The notes under the pieces: model-generated
The model's input: the letters and a program-made list of their open reading frames with translations, nothing else
What the model was told of the DNA's origin: nothing
Databases searched by the model: none
In this document: positions 45,611 to 54,295 of the stretch, piece by piece
Layout: each line of letters begins with the position of its first letter
Position numbering within the stretch: position 1 is the stretch's first letter
Position numbers and translations under genes: made by a program
Assembly (NCBI GenBank): GCA_002483365.1
Contig: DLHT01000006.1
Span: 181,446 to 245,445, forward strand
Direction of reading: 5' to 3'
Length of the DNA stretch: 64,000 bases
Source: Cellvibrio sp. UBA7661
GTDB taxonomy: Bacteria; Pseudomonadota; Gammaproteobacteria; Pseudomonadales; Cellvibrionaceae

Positions 45611-46181
45611 ACTGACTCCTTCCCTTGTGGGGATTTTCCTCTTGCGAAGATCGTATAAGTGCACAGCGAGTTCGGTAAAACAGGCTGCAGTCTGGAACCT
45701 TCCATTATGGTAAGGTCAAGCACCTGCAAATTATGTCAGTAAGCTGGCGGGAAACTGTGACAGTTTGTATCCAGCGTCACTTGATTACTGTGCTGTTCAG
45801 GTTACTGCTCAGTTGCTACCCAGATTACTGATCCTGTTATTAATCAATACGGGTATCGATCAATATGGGCTTTGGGTCGGGCGGATAATAATTTCACTGA
45901 CATCCACATCTGCCGGTTGCTCAATCGCATACACAATGGCCCGCGCGATAGCATCTGGTTTGAGGGGTTAAGTGTGATGTAGACATAGGTTCAGCTCCTG
46001 ATAAGAGGGGCAGAAGAATTCCGTCCCGATGGAGCCACTATAGAAACCCGCCTGTTTTCGTCGGTAGCCAATTCCTCGTCGATGATTGCCTAAAACTCCA
46101 GACTCACAGCCAACAGGTTCAATCACATCGGGCAAGCCGCTACACTCGTTAAGCCATTTCCACATCGAACGAGAGTGATAT
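45611..46181. other. Region with SDR relic between SnoaL-like and AraC genes
   Basis: In 571 bases the only recognisable coding sequence is the SDR C-terminal relic at 45860-45967, listed separately. The rest, including the 214 bp before the AraC start, shows no gene. Confidence 0.5.
45860..45967 (-). pseudogene. C-terminal relic of a short-chain dehydrogenase
   Basis: Thirty-five codons ending in TGA read LKPDAIARAIVYAIEQPADV then SEIIIRPTQSPY, the characteristic C-terminus of classical YdfG-like SDR oxidoreductases. An in-frame TAA stands just upstream and no Rossmann motif or active-site YxxxK is found, so the rest has been deleted. SDR genes often lie divergent from AraC regulators of the type found at 46182, so this relic likely was that partner. 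Confidence 0.8.
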
Positions 46182-47102
46182 ATGAGCGGCGATATCAACA
46201 ACCTTTTGCCTGAATTGGCGCTGCGAGCCAAACGGCTGGCGACCGAAGAAGGCATGACCAGCACAGCGCTGGAATGCATGCAGTTGTTCCGCAGCAACCA
46301 GCCCACGGAAATCACCCACGCACTTTATGAGCCCTCCGTATGCATCATTGCGCAGGGGCAAAAGCAGGCGCGGCTGGGTGAGGAGCTGTATAGCTACAAC
46401 CCATCCACGTATTTGGTGGCGGCGGTAGATTTACCGGTGCGCGGCCAAGTGATCGAGGCAACCCCTGAACAGCCGTATTTGTGTATCCGCCTGGGGCTGA
46501 AACCGCACAAGATCAGCGAAATGCTGTTGGAGAACCGCCAGTTGTTGCGCCCGGTAAAAATGCCGCATCGCGGGTTGTTTGTGAGCCAGGCGAATTATCA
46601 ATTACTGGATGCAGTCTTGCGCCTGATGCGCTTGCTTGATACTCCAGATGACCTTGCGGTGTTGGCACCACTGGTCGAGCGGGAGATCCTGTACCGGTTA
46701 TTGCTGGATGAGCAGGCGGTGATCCTGCAGCAAACCGCGCAGACCGATAGCCATGCCCAGCAAATCACGCGGGTCATCAAGACGCTAAAGCACAACTATC
46801 ATAAAAACTGGCGGATTGAAGAGCTGGCGCAGATGGCGTGCATGAGCAATTCGGCCCTGCATGCGCACTTCAAAAGCATCACCAATATGACGCCACTGCA
46901 ATACCTGAAACAACTGCGGCTGCAAGAAGCGCGGCGTTTGTTGTTCAGCGAAAATCTGGATGCCGCCACCGCCAGTCATCGCGTTGGCTATGAAAGCCCA
47001 TCGCAGTTCAATCGCGAATACCAACGCTTGTTTGGCTTGCCACCGGTGCGCGATCTGGTGCGGCTCCGCAACACAGCGCCCGCCCTGATCCAGGCCAACT
47101 GA
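46182..47102 (+). CDS. AraC-family regulator (AraC_N type)
   Basis: A 306-residue regulator with an N-terminal AraC_N cupin-like domain (about 25-180, EPSVCIIAQGQKQARLG) and a C-terminal double HTH (about 195-295, WRIEELAQMACMSNSALHAHF; ATASHRVGYESPSQFNREY). This subfamily commonly controls an adjacent oxidoreductase gene; here only a relic of a SDR gene remains upstream in divergent orientation. The present target is therefore unclear. Confidence 0.9.
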   Translation: MSGDINNLLPELALRAKRLATEEGMTSTALECMQLFRSNQPTEITHALYEPSVCIIAQGQKQARLGEELYSYNPSTYLVAAVDLPVRGQVIEATPEQPYLCIRLGLKPHKISEMLLENRQLLRPVKMPHRGLFVSQANYQLLDAVLRLMRLLDTPDDLAVLAPLVEREILYRLLLDEQAVILQQTAQTDSHAQQITRVIKTLKHNYHKNWRIEELAQMACMSNSALHAHFKSITNMTPLQYLKQLRLQEARRLLFSENLDAATASHRVGYESPSQFNREYQRLFGLPPVRDLVRLRNTAPALIQAN

Positions 47103-47537
47103 GCTGCAAACTGAAATGAAATAACTCTACTGGCTTATTCCAAAAATCCGTTTTGGCGCGATTTTCCCACTCGAACCAGTCGAGCTTTTTTACAATTTTT
47201 AAAATTTGGCGCGTTAATAATGCTACCCAGATCCACGTTTTATTGAACGTTGGTTCGCAAAATCCCTCCAAGGCACAGTTATTGCCAAGACTTTCATTAC
47301 GTGTGTATTGGCAACAGTAACGGGTGCGCATTTCCTGAAAAAAACAAACCCGGACAATCAACTGACACTACACTCAGGAATACCGATGTACAGGAGCTTT
47401 AGTCATGCTTACGGATCTACATAGACAGGCCCTAACCACAAAGACATACGCAGGGTTCATTAAAATCGGCACAGTATTGGTTGCGGTTGGAACACTTGCC
47501 GGGCGACCACTTTCCCACGCATCGCATTACTTATGGA
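47103..47537. other. Intergenic region before the NMT1-GGDEF gene
   Basis: The 435 bases contain many stops in all frames and no recognised family. Nothing beyond short AT-rich runs and scattered repeats of ordinary length was seen. Confidence 0.4.
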
Positions 47538-49655
47538 ATGAGGATATCGGTGAATAACAGGTGTATTTGGCGGTGCATTACCGCCCTGACAAGTTTGCTG
47601 GTGTGCGCCAATACGCTGGCCGCCGAACAGGTGACGCTGCAATTAAAATGGCACCACAGCCCCCAATTTGCGGGTTACTACGCCGCGCTTGAGCAGGGAT
47701 ATTACAAAGACGCTGGTCTGGACGTGAGCCTGATGGAGGCAACACCAGAGACCGATGTGGTCACTGCGGTCACCAGTGGTGCAGCAGATTTTGGGGTGGG
47801 TTCCAGCAATCTGTTGCTGGAGCATTATCGCGGCAAACCGGTCGTCGTGCTGGCCAATATCTACCAACACTCCGCCCTGGCGCTGGTCGCCCGGCAGTGG
47901 AGCCCGACCCAGAATATCCACGATCTGGCGGGCAAGCGCCTGATGTTGACCAAAACCCCAGATGAGCTGGTGGCCTATCTGCAGCAGGAAGGTCTCGGTG
48001 ACGACCAGTATTCGCTGGTGCCCCATAGCGCCAACCTCAATGACCTGATTACCGGCAAGACCGATGCACTGTCTACCTATTCCAGCATCGCACTACCCTA
48101 TTTTGAGGAGATGCAATACCCGGTGCAGGTGTATAGCCCGCGCTCTGTCGGTATTGATTTCTATGGCGACAACCTGTTTACCTCTACCCGCCTGCTCAAG
48201 AGCAACCCCGCTGTGGTGGAGGCCTTTCGCAAAGCCAGCCTACTCGGCTGGCAGTACGCGATGGATCATCCGGAAGAAATAGTTGAGCTCATCCGCAACC
48301 AATACAACCAACAACAGAGTGCGGGGCTGCTCAGTAAGCAGATGGCGCACACCCGTGAACTCATCCAGCCCGAGCTGATTGAGCTGGGTTACAGCAACCC
48401 CGGCCGCTGGCGGCATATTGCCGACACCTATGCCGACCTGGGGTTACTCCCCCAAAACCACGCACTGGACGGATTCCTGTACCGCACCAACATTGCGGTT
48501 GACCGCAGCTGGTTATACATCACCGCCGCTTCGTTGATAGGCGCTTTTGTCGTTTTTCTGGTTGCCGCGCATATCAACCGGGTTAACCAGAAGTTGCGCA
48601 ATATGGTACGCCTGATGCGCAGTGCCGATGTATGGCAGCGCGGCCACAACCATGTGCTAGCGCAGATAGTGGCCGATGATCCGCTGGAAGACATACTGTT
48701 GGGGATTATCGCAGGGGTCGAACACATCAAACCGGACATGCTCTGCAGCATTCTGTTGGTTGAGCGCGCCACCAATACACTCAAGCTGGTCGCCGCCCCG
48801 CGTCTGCCCGATTTTTACAATGAAGCGGTCGATGGCCTACCCATCGCACGGGCGATTGGCTCTTGCGGCACCGCCATCATTACCGGCCAGCGGGTGATTA
48901 GCAAAGACATCCAGAATGATCCGGCTTGGGCCAACATACAGGAACTGACCGCCAAGGCGGGGCTGGCATCCTGTTGGTCGGAGCCCATTATCAACCACCG
49001 CGGCCAAGTGTTGGGTACCTTTGCGATTTATCAGGCGCAGGTTGCCGAACCCAGCGCTGAAGACATCAAACTGATTGAAGAGTCCGCTTATCTGGCCGAG
49101 ATTGCGATAGGCCGCAAACAGGCCATTGAAGCCCTGCGCGAAAGCGAAGAGCGACACCGCATTATGGCGCAGCACGACAGCTTAACCGGGCTGCCCAACC
49201 GCGCACTCTTTTCCGACCGGCTCCAACAGGCGCTGAGCTACAGTAAACGCCACCAGCGGGCGCTGGCCGTTATGTTGCTCGACCTCGACAAATTCAAGCC
49301 GGTCAACGACCAATATGGCCACGCACTGGGCGATGAATTATTAAAACAAGTGGCGCGCCGCTTACTCACCACCGTGCGTCACTCCGACACAGTCGCGCGT
49401 ATTGGTGGCGATGAATTCGTGATACTGCTGCACCAGATTGATGATATCGCCCACGCGAAAATCGTCAGCGAAAAAATCCAGTCAGTCCTCAACGAACTCT
49501 TTTTAATTGATGACAAAAAAATCCAGATTGGCTGCTGCATAGGCACTGCGTTTTATCCGCAAGACAGTCTGGATGCACGCGAGCTTACGCAAATTGCCGA
49601 CCAGCGCATGTATCATCAAAAACATCAAAAACCGGTCAGCCTTTCAGCGCGGTAA
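47538..49655 (+). CDS. NMT1/THI5-like periplasmic sensor with GAF and GGDEF domains
   Basis: A diguanylate cyclase of about 705 residues. ATG 47538 is used; GTG 47550 has a better-placed SD (AGGA) and is the alternative. A signal peptide ends TLA-AEQ. Residues about 30-310 form an NMT1/THI5-like substrate-binding domain (LQLKWHHSPQFAGYYAALEQ), then one membrane helix near 335-355 and a GAF domain (about 385-525). The C-terminal GGDEF domain has RIGGDEF with an RxxD inhibitory site (RHSD) five residues before it. The binding domain may sense a pyrimidine-like or other small ligand. It ends before a convergent nir operon. Confidence 0.92.
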   Translation: MRISVNNRCIWRCITALTSLLVCANTLAAEQVTLQLKWHHSPQFAGYYAALEQGYYKDAGLDVSLMEATPETDVVTAVTSGAADFGVGSSNLLLEHYRGKPVVVLANIYQHSALALVARQWSPTQNIHDLAGKRLMLTKTPDELVAYLQQEGLGDDQYSLVPHSANLNDLITGKTDALSTYSSIALPYFEEMQYPVQVYSPRSVGIDFYGDNLFTSTRLLKSNPAVVEAFRKASLLGWQYAMDHPEEIVELIRNQYNQQQSAGLLSKQMAHTRELIQPELIELGYSNPGRWRHIADTYADLGLLPQNHALDGFLYRTNIAVDRSWLYITAASLIGAFVVFLVAAHINRVNQKLRNMVRLMRSADVWQRGHNHVLAQIVADDPLEDILLGIIAGVEHIKPDMLCSILLVERATNTLKLVAAPRLPDFYNEAVDGLPIARAIGSCGTAIITGQRVISKDIQNDPAWANIQELTAKAGLASCWSEPIINHRGQVLGTFAIYQAQVAEPSAEDIKLIEESAYLAEIAIGRKQAIEALRESEERHRIMAQHDSLTGLPNRALFSDRLQQALSYSKRHQRALAVMLLDLDKFKPVNDQYGHALGDELLKQVARRLLTTVRHSDTVARIGGDEFVILLHQIDDIAHAKIVSEKIQSVLNELFLIDDKKIQIGCCIGTAFYPQDSLDARELTQIADQRMYHQKHQKPVSLSAR

Positions 49656-49698
49656 TCCATTCACATCAAAAATATCTATTCAAAAAATATTTGTTCAT

Positions 49699-49725
49699 AA
49701 AAAAGGGCAACCCAAAGGGTTGCCC
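49699..49725 (-). terminator. Rho-independent terminator of the nir operon
   Basis: On the minus strand a 9-bp stem GGGCAACCC / GGGTTGCCC with a 3-nt loop runs into six T, 54 bp beyond the nirD stop. Confidence 0.9.
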
Positions 49726-49778
49726 ATTAAGCCGACTCATGAAGCAGCCGAAGAAGAAGGGGAAGCTCACACTAAAAA

Positions 49779-50111
49779 TCAGGCTAACACCTGAACCAAT
49801 CCATCATCTACGCGCACAGGAAATACACTGACGTTGTATTCCGGTTTTTCCAAACACTCACCCGTGCGCAAATTGTAATGCTCTTTGTACAGTGGCGATG
49901 CCACAACCACTTCATCGCCGATCGAACCAATAATGCCGCGCGACAACACATTGGCTTCACCGACAGGATCGTAATTAGATACTGCGAAAATTTCGTTCAA
50001 CCGGTGCGAGCGGAAAATCGCTACCTGTTGATTATTGACTAACGCACAAACACCTGTATCGGGCAGAAGATCGTCAATTTCACACACGCTAATCCAGAGT
50101 TTTTCGCTCAT
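49779..50111 (-). CDS. nirD: Nitrite reductase [NAD(P)H] small subunit
   Basis: A 110-residue Rieske-fold subunit that lacks the iron-sulphur ligands, as NirD normally does. The start is ATG 50111 (a more upstream in-frame ATG at 50123 has no SD). The sequence SEKLWISVCEIDDLLPDTGV and the ending VFPVRVDDGLVQV match the family. It follows nirB, separated by a 150-bp palindromic element, and precedes a terminator, so it closes the operon. With NirB it reduces nitrite to ammonium for assimilation. Confidence 0.95.
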   Translation of the reverse strand: MSEKLWISVCEIDDLLPDTGVCALVNNQQVAIFRSHRLNEIFAVSNYDPVGEANVLSRGIIGSIGDEVVVASPLYKEHYNLRTGECLEKPEYNVSVFPVRVDDGLVQVLA

Positions 50112-50151
50112 GATGTTTCTCACTGAAAATATGAATTTGTAATTCTATAAA

Positions 50152-50261
50152 CCCCCTCCTTTGCAAAAGGGAGGCTGGGAGGGATTTAAAAAAATCCCCC
50201 TAACCCCCTTTTTCAAAGGGGGAACCAACACCTCCCTTTTTAAAAGGGAGGCCGGGAGGGA
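50152..50261. repeat. Intergenic palindromic repeat cluster between nirB and nirD
   Basis: CCTCC(C)TT...AAAAGGGAGG occurs twice (50155-50174, 50232-50252), each followed by a GGGAGGGATT tail, with a CCCCCTTTTTCAAAGGGGG hairpin between. It looks like a mobile extragenic palindromic element; it would separate nirB and nirD in the mRNA and may affect nirD levels. Confidence 0.7.
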
Positions 50262-52802
50262 TTAATCCACTAATTCCACAAACTGAATGCTACTGCTGTT
50301 GCGCTCTTCTGCGGTTGCAGGGCGAATTTGTTCGCGCTCTACCACATAAGCCAGATTGTCATCGGTTGCGTTGCTGTTGATGAAATGTTTGAAGCGTTTT
50401 TGTAGCGCTTCATTCTCAACCGTGGTTTTCCACTCGCACTGGTATTGGCTGATGTTGTAATTCATTTGCGCTTCAAGTTCATCGCACAAACCCAATACAT
50501 CATCAATCACCACTTTCTTCAGATAATCCAAACCACCTTCCATATTTTCCAGCCATACCGACGTGCGCTGCAGGCGATCTGCCGTGCGGATGTAGAACAT
50601 CATGACGCGGTCGATATATTTAATCAGCGTGACATCATCCAAACCTGTCGCAAATAAATCGGCGTGACGCGGGCGCATACCGCCGTTGCCGCACACATAC
50701 AAACTCCAACCGGTTTCGGTGGCGATAATGCCAAAATCTTTTGACTGCGCCTCGGCACATTCACGCGTACAACCCGACACACCGAATTTCATTTTGTGTG
50801 GCGAGCGCACACCTTTGTAGCGATTCTCCAATTCAATCGCCATGCCGACCGAATCCAATACACCGTAACGACACCAGGTTGAACCCACGCAAGATTTCAC
50901 CGTGCGCAATGATTTACCGTAGGCGTGACCCGTTTCAAAACCGGCATCGACCAATTTTTTCCAAATGGCAGGTAATTGATGCAGTTGTGCGCCGAATAAA
51001 TCGATACGTTGGCCGCCGGTGATTTTGGTGTAGAGCTTGTACTCTTTTGCCACTTCACCCAACACAATTAATTTTTCCGGCGTGATTTCACCACCCGCTA
51101 CGCGCGGAACAATGGAATAGGTTCCATCTTTTTGCATATTGCCAAGGAAAATATCGTTAGTGTCTTGCAAGCCGATGTGTTTTTTATCCAACACAAATTC
51201 ATTCCAGAACCCGGCGAGGATTGAACCCACCGCAGGCTTACAAATATCGCAGCCCAAACCATGGCCATGTTGATCCAATAATTCATCGAAGGTTTTGATT
51301 TGTTTAATACGCACAATGTCCGCCAATTCCTGACGTGAATGCGGAAAGTGTTCGCAAATATGGTTGCTGACTTCCACACCTAATTTGAGCAATTCCGAAT
51401 CCATCACTTGTTTGGCCAGCGCCGAACAACCACCACAACCAGTTGAAGCTTTGGTGATCGCTTTAACATCGCCCATGGTGCGTGCACCATCTTGCACTGC
51501 GCAGCAAATGGAACCTTTGCTGACATCGTAACAGGAGCACACACAGGCGGATTCCGGCAGTGCATCAACACCGATTGCAGCACCGCCACCGTCAACATTG
51601 GGCAGGATTAAACAGTTTGGATCTTGCGGCAAATCCATACCATTCACGCATATGGATTGCAAAGTACCGTAGGCTTCCACATCGCCCACCAATACTGCGC
51701 CCAATAATTTTTTGTTGTCTGCTGACACAATAATGCGTTTGTAAACTTCTTCTACATCGTTGCTGTAGGTGTAGCTGAGTGAACCGGGCGTAGTGCCGTG
51801 TGCATCGCCGACCGAGGCCACATCCACACCGAGCAATTTTAATTTGGTGCTCATGTCCGCACCCATAAATTGGTCGTTGCCACCGGTGATATGCGACACC
51901 GCCACTTTCGCCATTTGATAACCGGGAGCAACCAAACCATAAATGCGGTTATTCCACAGCGCACATTCACCAATAGCGTAAACATCCTTTACGGTGGTCT
52001 GGCAATTGTTATCCACCACAATACCGCCGCGCTCACCTAAACCAATTCCACATTTGCGTGCGAGTTCATCCTGCGGGCGAATACCGGCAGAAAATAAAAT
52101 CATATCGGTTTCCAGATGGCTGCCATCCGCAAAATTCATGCGGTAGCGCGCTTCAGTACCCGCAACAATTTCATTGGTGGCTTTTTGCGTGTGCACTTTT
52201 ACACCGATGGATTCAATTTTGCGGCGCAATAATTTACCGCCACCTTCATCGAGCTGTACTGCCATTAAGCGCGGTGCAAATTCCACCACGTGAGTTTCAA
52301 GACCCGCCGCTTTTAACGCCGCCGCCGCTTCAAGCCCAAGCAAACCGCCGCCGACGACCACGCCAATTTTGCTTTGCTGTGCAGAGGCAGTAATGCGTTC
52401 CAAATCCTCGATAGTGCGATACACCAAACAGTGTTCTCCATTGTTGCCGGGAATCGGCGGCACAAACGGATAAGAACCCGTGGCGAGAATTAATTTGTCG
52501 TATGTTTCGCGGCGGCCAGATGCAGTGATGATTTCTTTGTTGTCAAAATCCAAATCAATCACTTTATCGCTCAGAATATATTGCACACCTTTTGCGTCGT
52601 AATAATCGGTACTGGTCAGCATCAGGTCTTCGGCAGTCGAACCGGAAAAATATTTGGAGAGCTGCACGCGGTCATACGCAAGGCGCGGCTCTTCCGAAAA
52701 AGTGATCACCTGGTACTGATCCGCATCGGCATGATTCACCAGGTTATCGATAAACTTGTGCCCTACCATTCCGTTGCCCACAACAATAATGCGCTTCTTC
52801 AT
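50262..52802 (-). CDS. nirB: Nitrite reductase [NAD(P)H] large subunit
   Basis: An 846-residue cytoplasmic siroheme enzyme. The start is ATG 52802, behind SD GAGG. Order of domains: FAD/NAD(P) reductase (GNGMVG, residues 8-13; second Rossmann VVGGGLLGLEAA), a BFD-type [2Fe-2S] region (CVCSCYDV and CGGCSA), then the sulphite/nitrite reductase domains with the siroheme/[4Fe-4S] cysteines in SCVGSTWC and GCTRECAEA. All cofactor motifs are present. It lies between cobA and nirD in one transcript; nitrate reductase is not in the window. Confidence 0.97.
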   Translation of the reverse strand: MKKRIIVVGNGMVGHKFIDNLVNHADADQYQVITFSEEPRLAYDRVQLSKYFSGSTAEDLMLTSTDYYDAKGVQYILSDKVIDLDFDNKEIITASGRRETYDKLILATGSYPFVPPIPGNNGEHCLVYRTIEDLERITASAQQSKIGVVVGGGLLGLEAAAALKAAGLETHVVEFAPRLMAVQLDEGGGKLLRRKIESIGVKVHTQKATNEIVAGTEARYRMNFADGSHLETDMILFSAGIRPQDELARKCGIGLGERGGIVVDNNCQTTVKDVYAIGECALWNNRIYGLVAPGYQMAKVAVSHITGGNDQFMGADMSTKLKLLGVDVASVGDAHGTTPGSLSYTYSNDVEEVYKRIIVSADNKKLLGAVLVGDVEAYGTLQSICVNGMDLPQDPNCLILPNVDGGGAAIGVDALPESACVCSCYDVSKGSICCAVQDGARTMGDVKAITKASTGCGGCSALAKQVMDSELLKLGVEVSNHICEHFPHSRQELADIVRIKQIKTFDELLDQHGHGLGCDICKPAVGSILAGFWNEFVLDKKHIGLQDTNDIFLGNMQKDGTYSIVPRVAGGEITPEKLIVLGEVAKEYKLYTKITGGQRIDLFGAQLHQLPAIWKKLVDAGFETGHAYGKSLRTVKSCVGSTWCRYGVLDSVGMAIELENRYKGVRSPHKMKFGVSGCTRECAEAQSKDFGIIATETGWSLYVCGNGGMRPRHADLFATGLDDVTLIKYIDRVMMFYIRTADRLQRTSVWLENMEGGLDYLKKVVIDDVLGLCDELEAQMNYNISQYQCEWKTTVENEALQKRFKHFINSNATDDNLAYVVEREQIRPATAEERNSSSIQFVELVD

Positions 52803-52849
52803 ATCTGCCTCACGGTCGTAAAATTTTTTGTTTTCAATCATTCACTTGA

Positions 52850-53731
52850 TTAAGCCAACAGGTATTGCTGCCCGGTGATGTGTGCCAGCACAGTGCCCTG
52901 CAATTTTTCACGCAGGCGCACCACTTCACCCACAATAATTAACGCAGGTGACTGCACGTTTTCACGCAGCACATCCGCCGGAAATTCACTGAGCGTGGAA
53001 ATAATATTGCGCTGGTCTTTGCGGCAGCCGTTTTCGATAATCGCCACCGGCGTGTCTGCCGCCAAACCACCTGCTAATAAATTTGCCGATATTTCATCGG
53101 CGCGCGTCAGCCCCATATAAAACACCAGTGTGTGTTTTAATTGTGCAAGCGCATACCAATTCACATCCAAAATTTTTTCGGCGTGACCGGTAACAAACGT
53201 ACAACCCTGGGATAAGCCGCGATGAGTCAAAGGAATGTCGGCATAGGTACTGCAGCCAGATGCAGAGGTGATGCCGGGAATAACCTCGGCCTCAATACCG
53301 ACGCTGCGCAGCTCCAATAATTCTTCGCCGCCGCGACCAAATACAAAAGGATCTCCGCCTTTAATGCGGCACACGGTTAAACCCAGCTTCGCTTGATTTA
53401 CCAACAGTTGGTTTAAATCGCCCTGCGCAATACTGTGTTTGTTTTTGGCTTTGCCAACATAAAAAGCGGGAATATTTTTGGGGAAGAGTGAGCGAATATC
53501 GGCGCTCACCAGATAATCGTAAAAGATGACATCTGCGGTGTTGATCGCGCGCAACGCTTTCACCGTCAGCAGCTCTGCATCACCTGGGCCTGCACCCACT
53601 AACCACACTTTTCCAGTGCGATTTTTTTTGTTGTCGTCATCACCTTTTTTAGCTTTTCCATCGCCACCTGTGCGCGCTTTCAGCAGCGCGGAAGGAAGGA
53701 TTTCTACATTCGCTTTAAGGAAATTGTTCAT
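52850..53731 (-). CDS. cobA: Uroporphyrinogen-III C-methyltransferase
   Basis: A SAM-dependent enzyme making precorrin-2, the precursor of siroheme. From ATG 53731 it has 293 residues; the first 40 form a charged linker not found in minimal CobA. Family motifs are VWLVGAGPGDAELLT (SAM site), YDYLVS, VCRIKGGDPFVFGRGGEE and a PGITSASG loop. It lacks the dehydrogenase/ferrochelatase half of CysG, which must be elsewhere. As first gene of cobA-nirB-nirD it supplies the cofactor of NirB. Confidence 0.95.
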   Translation of the reverse strand: MNNFLKANVEILPSALLKARTGGDGKAKKGDDDNKKNRTGKVWLVGAGPGDAELLTVKALRAINTADVIFYDYLVSADIRSLFPKNIPAFYVGKAKNKHSIAQGDLNQLLVNQAKLGLTVCRIKGGDPFVFGRGGEELLELRSVGIEAEVIPGITSASGCSTYADIPLTHRGLSQGCTFVTGHAEKILDVNWYALAQLKHTLVFYMGLTRADEISANLLAGGLAADTPVAIIENGCRKDQRNIISTLSEFPADVLRENVQSPALIIVGEVVRLREKLQGTVLAHITGQQYLLA

Positions 53732-53765
53732 GGCAACACCTGCATTTTGATTACACAGGGGTAAT

Positions 53766-53781
53766 TGCAAGGCAAATGCCA
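53766..53781 (-). promoter_or_regulatory. Sigma-54-type (-24/-12) promoter for cobA-nirBD
   Basis: On the minus strand TGGCATTTGCCTTGCA matches the RpoN consensus TGGCAC-N5-TTGC, with invariant GG and GC exactly 10 bases apart (GG at 53780-53779, GC at 53768-53767). The predicted start of transcription falls about 25 bp before the cobA ATG. It fits nitrogen control. Confidence 0.7.
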
Positions 53782-53909
53782 CAACCAATACTTTGCTAAA
53801 AAATAATTTTTTCTTAATGTATATCAGCTACTTACTAATGTTCATTGGGCATGAATGGGCCCAAAGGGCAATTATCAACTCGTATCGATAATTCATTTTG
53901 TGTTTTTTG

Positions 53910-54014
53910 TTGGTGCAAGATCGCACCAATTCATTGCAAAAATGGATTTTTTAATTTCACTCAAATGCACCATTAAAAAACAAAGTGATGGTGCGCTGCG
54001 CACCATTAAAAAAC
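53910..54014. promoter_or_regulatory. Cluster of GGTGC/GCACC palindromes (possible enhancer)
   Basis: TTGGTGC-N6-GCACCAA (53910-53929) and a perfect 19-bp palindrome ATGGTGCGC-T-GCGCACCAT (53988-54006) lie 130-240 bp upstream of the sigma-54 promoter, the usual enhancer distance. A direct repeat GCACCATTAAAAAACA occurs at 53967 and 54000. The half-sites resemble those of NtrC (GCACC/GGTGC), but orientation and spacing are not canonical. Confidence 0.5.
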
Positions 54015-54295
54015 ATTTAATAGCGTTAAAGCTAAAACATGGCCTGGAGCCACACACCTGACAACAAATCCTTACCCAAAAACTGGAGCACAGATGCCAT
54101 CCAACGCGCTAGAATCCAAAAAATCACCATTTTGGAACAGGCTTTTTCTGACCAGAGGCTAATCACCAAACCAATCTGGTCATCAGTTTGCTAATCTTGG
54201 CTTGCTGGTTTTAACCTAATGGTCTTAGAGGGAAACACCTTGAGCCAACCCCAAGCCGGGGTTAGAGTGCAAGCACACAGGAACCAATATCTTTT
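54015..54295 (+). other. Leader region of moaA
   Basis: The 281 bases before moaA hold no gene. A hairpin AACCCC-AAGCC-GGGGTT (about 54247-54263) lies 30 bp before the ATG. A molybdenum-cofactor riboswitch is known upstream of moaA in many gammaproteobacteria; I cannot match its consensus here with confidence. Confidence 0.35.

Noticed and set aside
45765..45971. Plus-strand frame of 68 codons
   Set aside because: It is antisense to the recognisable SDR relic and has no SD.
54180..54295. Cobalamin riboswitch before moaA
   Set aside because: A GAGGGAAAC stretch resembles part of one, but the conserved GCCACTG box is absent.
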